Of a stretch of 64,000 nucleotides of DNA, positions 12,304-21,429 are shown piece by piece. Positions within the stretch are counted from its first letter, which is position 1, and every line of letters starts with the position of its first letter. The notes under the pieces were generated by a model that was not told the DNA's origin, searched no databases, and saw only the letters and a program-made list of their open reading frames with translations. The stretch comes from Actinophytocola sp963729115. Its GTDB lineage: Bacteria > Actinomycetota > Actinomycetes > Mycobacteriales > Pseudonocardiaceae. Location of the stretch: assembly GCA_963729115.1 (NCBI GenBank), contig CAVSMR010000011.1, forward strand, positions 930,001 through 994,000. Reading direction: 5' to 3'. Both the position numbers and the translations under genes were made by a program.

Positions 12304-13356
12304 TCAGGTCGCGGAGTCTGTCATGTCCACATTGGTCTGTTCCGCCCACGAGACGCTCTCCTTGACCATTGCGCGGAACCGGTCGGGGGGCATGCCGCGG
12401 TCGATCGACTCGCGCAACAGCGACGCGAGGTGGTGGCCGGGGTCGGCGTCCAGGGCCACGTCCAGCGCCAGGTTCGCGAGTACGCCCTCGCCCCGCAGAT
12501 ACGCGTGGACGGCCAGCAGGCTGGCGGGTTCGGCGCGTTCGGGTGCCGGGACGGCGCGGACGAGCACGGTCCAGAGGCGCTCCGCCGCGTCCGCTTCGGC
12601 GGCCAGGACCAGTGGCAGGCAGTTGTCCCGCACCAGCGGATCGCACAGCGCGGCCGCGACGTCCACGACCTCGTCGTCGTCCAGTTCCGGTAGCGCGCCG
12701 TCCGGTACGGAGTCGAGCGCCGCTCGGACCAGGGCCCATTTCTCGGCGGGCTCGAGCTCGACGGCGTCGGCCGCTCGCTCGGCCAGCAGCTGGGCGCGAT
12801 GGGCCACCAGGTCCTCCCGGTCCGGCGCGAGGTGTGCGGCCATCTCCGCGCGACTGGCATAGCTGACGACGCCGGCGAGCGCGTGGAACACGGCGAACGA
12901 CGAGGTCCTCGGATCGCGCACCTGGCCGGTGCACTCCTCGTCCTCGTAGCACCACCAGGTCTCGCCGCGCTCGATCGCGGGCACCCATAGCGCGTGCACG
13001 GTCGGGATGCCGACGTCGTCCAGCTCCCGGGTCACCTGCTCGGCCAGCCAGCGGTACGGCAGGTCCGGTGGGTCGGCCGAACCGCCGCCGATCACGATCG
13101 GCACGGCCACGTCCGGCTCGTGGGCGACCGTCGCCAGGCACAGCTGGCTCACCATGTCCGGCCCGTGCCGCGGTTCGGGCAGGTCCATGCGCATGGTGGC
13201 GCCGAGCAGGAGCCGGTCGGTGATGTGAAAGGTGACGAGCACGAGCGAGTCGGTCGGCGGGAAGCCGATCATGCTGGGGATGCCGGCGACGAGCTCGCCG
13301 AGGTTGTCGAGGTAGATGGCCTCGGTCGAGGACGGAGGGGCTGGTGGCGGTGTCAT
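12304..13356 (-). CDS. DUF4192 domain-containing protein
   Basis: A 350-residue actinobacterial protein of the DUF4192 family; function unknown. ATG 13356 (MTPPPAPPSS) is chosen, since the family motif LGELVAGIPSMIGFPPTDSL (residues about 20-39) follows closely; the frame remains open far upstream only as low-complexity sequence on the strand opposite the deaminase gene. The C-terminal part contains short helical repeats (LVRDNCLPLVLA, ASLLAVHAYLRGEG, DPGHHLASLL) in which a DPGHxLASLL element is typical of the family. No signal peptide or membrane segment. It is divergent from the deaminase gene, with 216 bp between the starts. Confidence 0.8.
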   Translation of the reverse strand: MTPPPAPPSSTEAIYLDNLGELVAGIPSMIGFPPTDSLVLVTFHITDRLLLGATMRMDLPEPRHGPDMVSQLCLATVAHEPDVAVPIVIGGGSADPPDLPYRWLAEQVTRELDDVGIPTVHALWVPAIERGETWWCYEDEECTGQVRDPRTSSFAVFHALAGVVSYASRAEMAAHLAPDREDLVAHRAQLLAERAADAVELEPAEKWALVRAALDSVPDGALPELDDDEVVDVAAALCDPLVRDNCLPLVLAAEADAAERLWTVLVRAVPAPERAEPASLLAVHAYLRGEGVLANLALDVALDADPGHHLASLLRESIDRGMPPDRFRAMVKESVSWAEQTNVDMTDSAT

Positions 13357-13572
13357 GACGTCCACCTTGCGCGATGCGGGGACGTCGTGGCGGTGGCCGG
13401 GTCCGTTCTGTGGATAAGCGGGGTGGTTGTGTACAACCCGCCGTCGGAGGGCCGGCGATCGGCGGGGATGTCGGTGGGGGCGGCTACCCTGCCGCCTCCA
13501 TCGGCGGAGCCGTTCCAGTCTCACCCGATCGTGGCTTGAATTCCGAAGGGGGCGGTCAGGCAATATGGTCAT

Positions 13573-14598
13573 GTGTTCGATTTCCTCTCCGCTCTCCCCA
13601 AGGTCGAGCTGCACGTCCACCTCGTCGGCTCGGCGTCCACCGACACCGTCCTCGAGCTGGCCAGGCGCCACCCGGACCAGGGCGTCCCCACCGAACGGGC
13701 CGCACTCGTCGCGTTCTACGAGTTCACCGACTTCGCGCACTTCATCGAGGTCTACGTCAAGCTCACGCGGCTGGTGACCTCGGGCGCGGACATCACCGCG
13801 CTGGTGACCGGGCTCGCCGCCGACCTCGCCGGCAACTCGGTGCGGTACGCCGAGGTCACGGTCACCCCCGTGGCGCACCTGATGATGGGCATCGAGCCGG
13901 ACGAGCTGGCCGAGGCGCTGAGCACGGGCCGAACGCTCGCCCGGGAGCGGCACGGCGTCGAGCTGGCCTGGGTGTTCGACATCGCGGGTTCGCTCGGCTA
14001 CGACCACGGCATCGCGACAGCGGACTGGGTCCTACAGCACCGTCCTGCTGGGACAGTCGGCTTCGGCCTGGGTGGCAACGAGGTCGGCGTGCCGCGAGAC
14101 CTGTACCGCGACCCGTTCACGATGGCGCGCGACGGTGGCCTGCACCTGGTGCCGCACGCGGGCGAGACGACGGGTCCGGAGACGATCTGGTCGGCGCTGC
14201 GCGACCTGCACGCCGAGCGGATCGGGCACGGCACGAGCGCGGTCGCCGACCCCGAGCTGCTGGCACACCTGGCGGGCGAAGGCACCCCCCTGGAGGTGTG
14301 CCCCAGCTCCAACGTCCGGACGAGGTCGGTGCACTCGCTCGCCGAGCACCCGTTACCCCGGCTGCTCGAGGCCGGCGTCGCAGTCACGCTCGCCACCGAC
14401 GACCCCGGCATGTTCCACACCGACCTCAACCGGGAGTACCTGCTGTGCCACGAACAATTCGGCCTCAGCCGGTCCGAGCTCGCGGACCTGGCCAGGACCG
14501 GCGTCCGGGCGGCGTTCTGCCCGGACGAGCAGAAGTCGTTACTGCTGGCGGAGATCGACACCGCCGTGCGGTTCGTGAGCGGCGGGGTGGCGGGTTGA
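13573..14598 (+). CDS. Adenosine deaminase family hydrolase (possibly aminofutalosine deaminase)
   Basis: A 341-residue metal-dependent amidohydrolase of the adenosine deaminase family. GTG 13573 starts VFDFLSALPKVELHVHLVGS. Metal and catalytic residues are in place: HVH near residue 14, HAGET around 196, the H in RIGHG about 218, and DDPGMF near 277. The usual (D/E)GS after the HxH motif is VGS here. As I recall, HxHLVGS with the nearby EFTDFAHFIEVY segment is typical of a Streptomyces subgroup shown to deaminate 6-aminodeoxyfutalosine in the futalosine menaquinone route, so the substrate may be that compound rather than adenosine. No other futalosine genes are visible nearby. Confidence 0.8.
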   Translation: MFDFLSALPKVELHVHLVGSASTDTVLELARRHPDQGVPTERAALVAFYEFTDFAHFIEVYVKLTRLVTSGADITALVTGLAADLAGNSVRYAEVTVTPVAHLMMGIEPDELAEALSTGRTLARERHGVELAWVFDIAGSLGYDHGIATADWVLQHRPAGTVGFGLGGNEVGVPRDLYRDPFTMARDGGLHLVPHAGETTGPETIWSALRDLHAERIGHGTSAVADPELLAHLAGEGTPLEVCPSSNVRTRSVHSLAEHPLPRLLEAGVAVTLATDDPGMFHTDLNREYLLCHEQFGLSRSELADLARTGVRAAFCPDEQKSLLLAEIDTAVRFVSGGVAG

Positions 14599-14672
14599 GC
14601 GCAACGTCCGCAACCGACCACGCAGGCGCAAAACGTGCACCCGGAACCGGACGCAGCGGGCAGACTGGGGGC

Positions 14673-16691
14673 ATGAGTGCTGACGACCCGTACCTCTGGC
14701 TCGAGGACGTCACGGGAGACACCGCGCTGAACTGGGTGCGCGAGCGCAATGCCGAGACCGTCGACGAGCTGACGAAGGTGCCGAGGTTCGGCGAGCTGCG
14801 CGACGAGATCCGCGAGGTGCTCGACGCGGACGACCGGATCCCGTACGTGCGGCGCCGCGGCCGCCACCTCTACAACTTCTGGCAGGACGCCACCAACCCG
14901 CGTGGGCTGTGGCGGCGCACGACGCTCGACTCGTACCGCACGGCCGAGCCAGAGTGGGAGCTCGTGCTCGACGTGGACGCGCTCGCCGCGGCCGAGGACG
15001 AGAACTGGGTCTGGCAGGGCGCGGCCGTGCTGCGGCCCGGCTACCGGCGGGCGCTCGTCGAGCTGTCGCGGGGCGGCGCGGACGCGGCCGTGGTGCGCGA
15101 GTTCGACCTCGAGACGCTCGAGTTCGTCGAGGGCGGGTTCGAGCTCCCCGAGGCGAAGAGCCGCGCCGGCTGGATCGACGAGAACCGCATCTACGTGGGG
15201 ACCGACTTCGGCGACGGCTCGCTGACCAGCTCTGGCTACCCGCGCATCGCCAAGGAGTGGCGCCGTGGCACGCCGCTCGACGAGGCGACCACCGTGTTCG
15301 AGGGCAAGCCGGACGACGTGGCGGCCGGCGCGTACCACGACCCGACCGAGGGCTTCGAGCGCGACTTCGTGTACCGCAGCCCCGACTTCTACCGCACCGA
15401 GAAGTTCCTGCGCACGCCGTCGGGGCTGGTGCGCATCGAGGTGCCGGAGGACGCGGAGACCTCGGCGCACCGGGAGTGGCTGCTGATCAGCACCCGCTCG
15501 GAGTGGGTGGTCGGCGACACGACGTACCCGGCGGGTGCGCTGCTCGCCGCGCGGTTGGCCGACTACCTGGCCGGCTCGCGCGAGCTCGACGTCCTGTTCG
15601 AGCCCGACGAGCACACCTCGCTCGCCTACCACGCCTGGACGCGCAACCACCTGATCGTCGCGACGCTGGAGGACGTGAAGAGCCGCTTCGCGGTGCTCAC
15701 GCCCGGCCCGGACGGCTGGTCGCGCGCCGCGCTCGAGGGAGTGCCCGAGGTCGGCTCGGCCGACATCCTCGACACCGACCCGGAAGCGAGCGACGAGTAC
15801 TTCCTCAACGCGAGCGGCTACACCCAGCCGGCCACCCTGTACCGGGGCGACATCGGCGGCGAGGACGGCGGCACGACGGAGGTCCTCAAGCGGGCGCCGG
15901 CGTTCTTCGACGCCGGCGACATCCCCGTGGCGCAGCACTTCGCCACCTCCGACGACGGCACGAGGATCCCCTACTTCGTCGTCGGCACCGGTGACGGGCC
16001 GACGCTGCTCACCGGGTACGGCGGCTTCGAGGTCTCGCTCACCCCGGCCTACAGCGGCATGAGCGGCCGCGGGTGGCTCGCGCGCGGCGGCACCTACGTG
16101 GTGGCCAACATCCGCGGCGGCGGGGAGTACGGCCCGACGTGGCACCAATCGGTCCAGCGGGAGCGCCGGCTGCGCGTGTACGAGGACTTCGCCGCTGTCG
16201 CCAAGGACCTCGTCGCGCGCGGGATCACCACGCCGGCGCGGCTCGGCATCCAGGGCGGGTCCAACGGCGGGCTGCTGACCGGGGTGATGCTCACCCGCTA
16301 TCCCGAGCTGTTCGGCGCGATCGTGATCCAGGTGCCGCTGCTGGACATGCGCCGCTACCACAAGCTGCTGGCCGGCGCGTCCTGGATGGCCGAGTACGGC
16401 GACCCCGACGACCCGGCGGACTGGGAGTTCATCAAGGAGTACTCCCCGTACCAGAACGTCCACTCCGGACGGCCGTATCCGCCGACGCTCGTCATCACGT
16501 CCACACGGGACGACCGGGTGCACCCGGGGCACGCGCGCAAGATGGTGGCCCGGCTGCGCGAGCTCGGCTACGACGTGCGCTACCACGAGAACATCGAGGG
16601 CGGGCACGGCGCGGCCGCGGACAACGAGCAGCTCGCGTTCAAGTGGGCGCTGGTCTACGAGTTCCTGTGGGAGCAGCTGGCCGCCGGCTAG
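14673..16691 (+). CDS. Prolyl oligopeptidase family serine peptidase (S9A)
   Basis: A 672-residue peptidase of the S9 family. ATG 14673 follows CTGGGGG and gives the family N-terminus DDPYLWLEDVTGDTALNWV. The N-terminal beta-propeller spans roughly residues 60-400 and the alpha/beta hydrolase domain the rest. The catalytic triad can be seen: Ser in QGGSNGGLL (about 530), Asp in STRDDRVHPGH (about 615) and His in EGGHGAAADN (about 650). There is no signal peptide, so it is probably cytoplasmic and trims short proline-containing peptides. It starts 74 bp after the deaminase gene on the same strand; the pairing may be only positional. Confidence 0.88.
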   Translation: MSADDPYLWLEDVTGDTALNWVRERNAETVDELTKVPRFGELRDEIREVLDADDRIPYVRRRGRHLYNFWQDATNPRGLWRRTTLDSYRTAEPEWELVLDVDALAAAEDENWVWQGAAVLRPGYRRALVELSRGGADAAVVREFDLETLEFVEGGFELPEAKSRAGWIDENRIYVGTDFGDGSLTSSGYPRIAKEWRRGTPLDEATTVFEGKPDDVAAGAYHDPTEGFERDFVYRSPDFYRTEKFLRTPSGLVRIEVPEDAETSAHREWLLISTRSEWVVGDTTYPAGALLAARLADYLAGSRELDVLFEPDEHTSLAYHAWTRNHLIVATLEDVKSRFAVLTPGPDGWSRAALEGVPEVGSADILDTDPEASDEYFLNASGYTQPATLYRGDIGGEDGGTTEVLKRAPAFFDAGDIPVAQHFATSDDGTRIPYFVVGTGDGPTLLTGYGGFEVSLTPAYSGMSGRGWLARGGTYVVANIRGGGEYGPTWHQSVQRERRLRVYEDFAAVAKDLVARGITTPARLGIQGGSNGGLLTGVMLTRYPELFGAIVIQVPLLDMRRYHKLLAGASWMAEYGDPDDPADWEFIKEYSPYQNVHSGRPYPPTLVITSTRDDRVHPGHARKMVARLRELGYDVRYHENIEGGHGAAADNEQLAFKWALVYEFLWEQLAAG

Positions 16692-16700
16692 CCACGCGGC

Positions 16701-17255
16701 TCACGGCCGCCGGATGAGTGCGACGACGGCCGCCAGGCGGTCCTTGTGGCGGGCCTCGCTCAGGCGGCCGTCGCGGGTGAGGGTGACCAGGCCGTGCAGG
16801 GCGGCCCACAGGGTCTCGGCGAGGATGTCCGGGTCGAGGTTGCCCGCGTACGGGGTGACGGTGGCCCGCAGCTCGGCGAAGGCCTCGGCCAGCGAGGCGG
16901 GTCCGTCCACGGACGGGAACTGCGGGCCTCGGCCGAACATGCCGTCGTAGACCGCGGGATTCGCCGTGGCGAAGCCGACGTACGCGCCGATGACCGCGCG
17001 GATGGGGTCGTCCGGCCACTCGGCGCGAGCCCGCGACAGCTCCTCGGCCAGCTGCGCGAAGCCGCGTTCGGCGACCACCGCGATGATGGCGTCCTTGCCG
17101 GCGAAGTGGGTGTACAGCACGGGCTGGCTGAACTCGATGAGCTCGGCCAGCCGGCGGGTGGTGACCGCGGCCCAGCCCTCCGCCTCGGCGAGGTCGCGAG
17201 CGGTCTGCACGATCAACTCCCGGCGCCGTGCCCGCTCGCGCTCCCGTCTGCCCAC
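16701..17255 (-). CDS. TetR/AcrR family transcriptional regulator
   Basis: A 184-residue one-component regulator. GTG 17255 (VGRRERERARRRELI) is chosen; longer starts would run into the divergent SRPBCC gene. The N-terminal helix-turn-helix covers residues about 10-60 (AVTTRRLAELIEFSQPVLYTHF, here split at the loop), with the typical YTHFAGKDAII end. The C-terminal ligand domain contains the ALHGLVTL helix of the WHG-type TetR_C group. The ligand is unknown. It lies head to head with the broken SRPBCC gene (46 bp between starts), an arrangement in which such regulators usually control the neighbour. Confidence 0.85.
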   Translation of the reverse strand: MGRRERERARRRELIVQTARDLAEAEGWAAVTTRRLAELIEFSQPVLYTHFAGKDAIIAVVAERGFAQLAEELSRARAEWPDDPIRAVIGAYVGFATANPAVYDGMFGRGPQFPSVDGPASLAEAFAELRATVTPYAGNLDPDILAETLWAALHGLVTLTRDGRLSEARHKDRLAAVVALIRRP

Positions 17256-17301
17256 TCTGACGAAATTACACCGGGAAGCGATACCGGATAGTCTCCGCGC
17301 G

Positions 17302-17792
17302 GTGCGCACCATCGACACGTCAGTCACGATCGACGCACCGCCCGAGTCCGTCTGGGCTGTGCTCACCGACTTCGCCGCCTACCCGTCGTGGAACCCGTTC
17401 ATCCAGGAGGCGTCGGGCGAGCTCGTCGAGGGCGGGACGCTGCGGCTGCGAATGGTCCCCGGTGACGGCAGCGCGGCTCGGACGGCCTCCCGCGCCATCT
17501 CCCGCGATCGCGCGGTCCGTTCGGTCAGCTCGGTGCGTTCACGCCGACCGTGCTGGCGGTGCGGCCGGCCGCCGAGCTGCGGTGGCTCGGCCGCCTGCCC
17601 GTGCCGGGCATGTTCGGCGGCGAGCACCGGTTCGAGCTGACCGCGTCGGGCGGCGGGCAGACGACGCTGGTCCACGGTGAGCGGTTCAGCGGTTTGCTGG
17701 TTCCGTTGCTGGGCAAGGTGATCCGGCAGACCGAGGTGGACTTCCGCGCGATGAACGCGGCGCTCAAGCAGCGCGTGGAGGACGCCGGCTGA
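17302..17792 (+). pseudogene. SRPBCC family gene disrupted by a short insertion/frameshift
   Basis: From GTG 17302 the frame encodes a START/SRPBCC N-terminus (TIDAPPESVWAVLTDFAAYP, then SWNPFIQE and LRLRMVPGDG). The C-terminal half is in a different frame: AFTPTVLAVRPAAELRWLG, MFGGEHRFELT and FRAMNAALKQRVED, ending at 17792. Homologues run directly from PGDG-like residues into (T)FTPTVL, so the segment from about 17468 to 17533 looks like an insertion of roughly 65 bp that also shifts the frame. Without it the product would be an intact protein of about 140 residues that binds a hydrophobic ligand. As written the gene cannot make it. A sequencing error alone would not explain the added length. 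Confidence 0.7.
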
Positions 17793-17880
17793 CGACCTCG
17801 CCGACGAACGCACGGACGACCGCGAAGCTCCCTCAACCGCCTCCACGACGGAAGGCGGATGAGGGGAGCAACCGCGGGTG

Positions 17881-20700
17881 TCAGCTGCAGCCGGAGGTGG
17901 AGCCGCAGCCCTCGCACACGTAGCACGAGCCGGCCGGGCGCATCTTCGTGCCGCAGGTCATGCACAGGGGGGCGTCGGCGACCTTGCCGAGGTGGAGCTC
18001 CAGCAGCTCGGTGGAGCTGTGCGCCTCGACGATCTCCGGCTCCCGCGACGCCGCCTCCACCGCCGGGCGGGCCGGGGTGGCGTCGACCGAGGTACGGAGG
18101 CCTTCCAGGTCCACATCGGACGGTGAGCCGTAGTCGTTGCTGACCTGGACGGAGCGCTCGCCCGCGGTGAAGATGCCCAGCTGCGCCCGCTTGTCGTACG
18201 GCAGGTAGTCCAGCGCGAGCCTGCGGAAGATGTAGTCCAGCACGCTGGTCGCGATCCGCAGGTCCGGGTCGTCGGTCATGCCGGCCGGCTCGAAGCGCAG
18301 GTTCTGGAACTTCGAGACGTAGAACTCCAGCGGGATCCCGTACTGCAGGCCGACCGAGATCGACGTCGCGAACGCGTCCATCACGCCGGCCAGCGTCGAG
18401 CCCTGCTTGCCCAGCTTGATGAAGATCTCGCCGAGACCGTCATCGGGGTAGGAACCCGCGTGCAGGTAGCCCTCGGCACCGCCGACGGTGAACGACACCG
18501 TCTGCGACGGGCGCTTCTTCGGCAGGCGCTTGCGGACCGGGCGGTACTCGATGACCTTCTCGGGCTCGGCCGTGCCGTTGTTCTTGCCCTTGCCCGCCGA
18601 CAGCGGCTGGCCGACCTTGCAGTTGTCGCGGTAGATCGCGAGCGCCTTCAGGCCCAGCTTCCAGCCCTCGAAGTAGATCCGCTCGATGTCCTCGACGGTC
18701 GCCGCCTCCGGCATGTTCACCGTCTTGGAGATCGCGCCCGAGATGAACGGCTGCACCGCGGCCATCATCCGCACGTGCCCCATCGGCGCGATCGAGCGCT
18801 CGCCCATCGCGCAGTCGAACACCCCGTAGTGCTCCTGACGCAGGCCCGGCGCGTCGACGACGTGTCCGTGCTCGGCGATGTACTCGACGATCGCCTCGAT
18901 CTGCTCGTCCTGGTAGCCCAGCGCCTTGAGCGCGCGGGGCACGGTCTGGTTGACGATCTGCATCGAGCCGCCGCCGACCAGCTTCTTGAACTTCACCAGC
19001 GCGAGGTCGGGCTCGATCCCGGTGGTGTCGCAGTCCATCATCAGGCCGATGGTGCCGGTCGGCGCGATCACCGCCGCCTGGGCGTTGCGCCAGCCGTTCG
19101 ACGCGCCGATCTGCAGGCCGCGCTGCCACTCGCGGGTCGCGAGCCGCTGGGTCGCGGCGTCGTTCTTGTGGTGGGTGCGGATGAGGTCGTTGGCCGCGGC
19201 GTGCTTGCGCATGACCCGCTGGTGCGCCTCGGCGTTGCGGATGTAGCCGTCGTACGGGCCGACGACGCCGGCGAGCTCGGCCGAGCGCCGGTAGGCGGTG
19301 CCCGTCATCAGCGAGGAGATGCTGGCCGCGAGCGCGCGGCCGCCCTCGGAGTCGTACGCGTGGCCGGTGGCCATCAGCAGCGCGCCGAGGTTGGCGTAGC
19401 CGATGCCCAGCTGGCGGAACTTGCGCGTGGTGTCGGCAATCGGCTCGGTCGGGAAGTCCGCGAAGCAGATGGAGATGTCCATCGCGGTGATCACGAGCTC
19501 GACCGAGCGGCTGAACAGCTCCGCGTCGAACGTGCCGTCCGTACGCAGGAACTTCATCAGGTTCAGCGACGCGAGGTTGCAGCTGGAGTTGTCCAGGTGC
19601 AGGTACTCGCTGCACGGGTTGGACGCGGAGATCCGGCCGGACTCGGGGCAGGTGTGCCAGTCGTTGATCGTGTCGTCGTACTGGATGCCCGGGTCGGCGC
19701 ACTCCCACGCGGCCTCCGCCATCTTGCGGAACAGCGACTTGGCGTCGACCCGCTCGAGGACCTCACCGGTCGTCCGGGCGCGCAGGCCGAAGTCGTTGCC
19801 ACCCTCGACGGCGTGCATGAAGTCGTCGGACACGCGGATCGAGTTGTTGGCGTTCTGGTACTGCACCGAGGTGATGTCGGAGCCGCCCAGGTCCATGTCG
19901 AACCCGGCGTCGCGCAGGACGCGGATCTTCCGCTCTTCCTTGGCCTTGGTGTCGATGAACTCCTCGACGTCGGGGTGGTCGACGTCGAGCACGACCATCT
20001 TCGCCGCGCGGCGGGTGGCGCCACCGGACTTGATCGTGCCGGCGGACGCGTCGGCGCCGCGCATGAAGGAGACCGGGCCGGACGCGGTGCCGCCCGAGGA
20101 CAGCAGCTCCTTGGAGGAGCGGATGCGCGAGAGGTTCAGGCCGGCGCCGGAGCCGCCCTTGAAGATCAGGCCCTCCTCGCGGTACCAGTTGAGGATCGAG
20201 TCCATCGTGTCGTCGACGGAGAGGATGAAGCAGGCGGACACCTGCTGCGGCGACGACGTGCCGACGTTGAACCAGACGGGCGAGTTGAAGCTGAACACCT
20301 GGTGCAGCAGCATCCAGACGATCTCGTGCTCGAACACCTCGGCGTCGGCCGGCGTGGCGAAGTAGCCGTGCTTGACGCCGGCGACCACGTAGGTCTTGGC
20401 GACCCGGTCGATCAGCTGGCGCAGCGAGTGCTCACGCACCGGGGTACCCACCGCGCCCCGGAAGTACTTGCTGGTCACGATGTTCGTCGCGTTGACCGAC
20501 CAGAACTCGGGGAACTCCACGCCCCGCTGCTCGAAGTTCACCGAACCGTCGCGCCAGTTGGTCATCACCACGTCGCGCTGTTCCCAGGTGACCTCGTCGT
20601 ACGGGTGCACGCCCTCGGTGGTGTGCACCCGCTTCACGGCAAGCCCCCGGCTCGCCTCCCGGGCGTCCTGCCCCGCAGACGCGCCGACTGTCTCCGTCAT
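17881..20700 (-). CDS. nrdJ: Vitamin B12-dependent (class II) ribonucleotide reductase
   Basis: A 939-residue adenosylcobalamin-dependent reductase that makes deoxyribonucleotides with or without oxygen. ATG 20700 (MTETVGASAGQ) is used; the open frame continues upstream but only as a shadow of nrdR. Class II motifs appear in order: FNSPVWFNVGT (about 145), ACFILSVDDTMDSI, GGSGAGLNLS, NPCSEYLHLDNSSCNL (about 355-370), APTGTIGLMMDCDTTGIEPD (about 540) and a C-terminal zinc-binding tail with CMTCGTKM and CYVCEGCGS, ending in the cysteine used for re-reduction. The regulator gene nrdR lies 95 bp upstream in the same direction, so both are likely one transcript controlled by NrdR. Confidence 0.95.
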   Translation of the reverse strand: MTETVGASAGQDAREASRGLAVKRVHTTEGVHPYDEVTWEQRDVVMTNWRDGSVNFEQRGVEFPEFWSVNATNIVTSKYFRGAVGTPVREHSLRQLIDRVAKTYVVAGVKHGYFATPADAEVFEHEIVWMLLHQVFSFNSPVWFNVGTSSPQQVSACFILSVDDTMDSILNWYREEGLIFKGGSGAGLNLSRIRSSKELLSSGGTASGPVSFMRGADASAGTIKSGGATRRAAKMVVLDVDHPDVEEFIDTKAKEERKIRVLRDAGFDMDLGGSDITSVQYQNANNSIRVSDDFMHAVEGGNDFGLRARTTGEVLERVDAKSLFRKMAEAAWECADPGIQYDDTINDWHTCPESGRISASNPCSEYLHLDNSSCNLASLNLMKFLRTDGTFDAELFSRSVELVITAMDISICFADFPTEPIADTTRKFRQLGIGYANLGALLMATGHAYDSEGGRALAASISSLMTGTAYRRSAELAGVVGPYDGYIRNAEAHQRVMRKHAAANDLIRTHHKNDAATQRLATREWQRGLQIGASNGWRNAQAAVIAPTGTIGLMMDCDTTGIEPDLALVKFKKLVGGGSMQIVNQTVPRALKALGYQDEQIEAIVEYIAEHGHVVDAPGLRQEHYGVFDCAMGERSIAPMGHVRMMAAVQPFISGAISKTVNMPEAATVEDIERIYFEGWKLGLKALAIYRDNCKVGQPLSAGKGKNNGTAEPEKVIEYRPVRKRLPKKRPSQTVSFTVGGAEGYLHAGSYPDDGLGEIFIKLGKQGSTLAGVMDAFATSISVGLQYGIPLEFYVSKFQNLRFEPAGMTDDPDLRIATSVLDYIFRRLALDYLPYDKRAQLGIFTAGERSVQVSNDYGSPSDVDLEGLRTSVDATPARPAVEAASREPEIVEAHSSTELLELHLGKVADAPLCMTCGTKMRPAGSCYVCEGCGSTSGCS

Positions 20701-20795
20701 GACCGGTCCCTCTCCCTCGTTAATCGCTATTCCTGGCCCGGACGTCCGCCCTGACGTCGCCGGCCGGTGTGGCCTGTTCCTGGTTCGCTGCCGCC

Positions 20796-21248
20796 TCATT
20801 CGTCCTTCGGTCCCCGCAACCCCGCGATCTCTTTCTCGAAGTCCTCGATGGAGGAGAAGGAGCGATAGACGCTGGCGAACCTGAGGTAGGCGACCTCGTC
20901 GAGCTCGCGCAGCGGTCCGAGAATGGCGAGCCCGACCTCGTGGCTCGGCACCTCGGCGGCGCCGGTCGAGCGGATCGTCTCCTCGACCAGTTGGGCCAGG
21001 TGTTGCAGGGCGTCCTCGTCGACCGGGCGCCCCTGACACGCCCGGCGTACCCCGATGACGACCTTCTCCCGGCTGAACGGCTCGGTGACGCCCGAGCGCT
21101 TCACCACCGCGAGGACCGCCTCCTCGACCGTGGTGAACCGCCGGCTGCACTTCGCGCACGACCGCCGGCGCCGGATGACCTGACCCTCATCCACCTCTCG
21201 GGAGTCGACGACCCGGGAGTCCGAATGGCGGCAGAACGGACAGCGCAT
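20796..21248 (-). CDS. nrdR: Transcriptional repressor NrdR
   Basis: A 150-residue repressor of ribonucleotide reductase genes. The N-terminal zinc ribbon has two CxxC pairs (MRCPFCRH and SCAKCSRRF), followed by the ATP-cone (about 45-135), where VVKRSGVTEPFSREKV marks its start and VAYLRFASVYRSF its end. NrdR binds NrdR boxes when loaded with ATP/dATP. The gene is immediately upstream of nrdJ, as in Streptomyces and mycobacteria (where it neighbours lexA). A candidate NrdR box lies in front of it near 21364. Confidence 0.95.
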   Translation of the reverse strand: MRCPFCRHSDSRVVDSREVDEGQVIRRRRSCAKCSRRFTTVEEAVLAVVKRSGVTEPFSREKVVIGVRRACQGRPVDEDALQHLAQLVEETIRSTGAAEVPSHEVGLAILGPLRELDEVAYLRFASVYRSFSSIEDFEKEIAGLRGPKDE

Positions 21249-21361
21249 CCCAGGTTCACCCCTCGCGGCATGTGCATGCCGTAGTCAACCCACTTGGTGA
21301 TCATCTTGTGGATGGCCGGTGGACAACCTGGCCCAACCTGTGGACTAACTACAGACATGTA

Positions 21362-21379
21362 ACTACTAGATGTTGGGGT
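21362..21379. promoter_or_regulatory. Candidate NrdR box upstream of nrdR-nrdJ
   Basis: The sequence AACTACTAGATGTTGGGG, about 115 bp upstream of the nrdR start, resembles the actinobacterial NrdR-box half-sites (CCACTAGATGTAGTGG-like) in about 12 of 16 positions. NrdR boxes normally occur in pairs about three helical turns apart; a clear second box was not found, only a weak GTGGACTAACTACAG nearby at about 21341-21355. Autoregulation of nrdRJ is common, so the call is plausible but not strong. Confidence 0.4.
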
Positions 21380-21429
21380 CGACGGTATGCCTAGACGCCA
21401 CATGATGCAAGTCGTCCCGAGGTGCGACA

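Noticed and set aside
13998..16607. An 869-codon minus-strand frame opposite the prolyl oligopeptidase
   Set aside because: Shadow frame; the plus-strand peptidase has its full catalytic triad, while the minus frame shows no domain.
17881..21400. Cobalamin riboswitch in front of nrdRJ
   Set aside because: NrdJ uses B12, but no B12-box-like sequence (GCCACTG) or extended leader was found upstream of nrdR.
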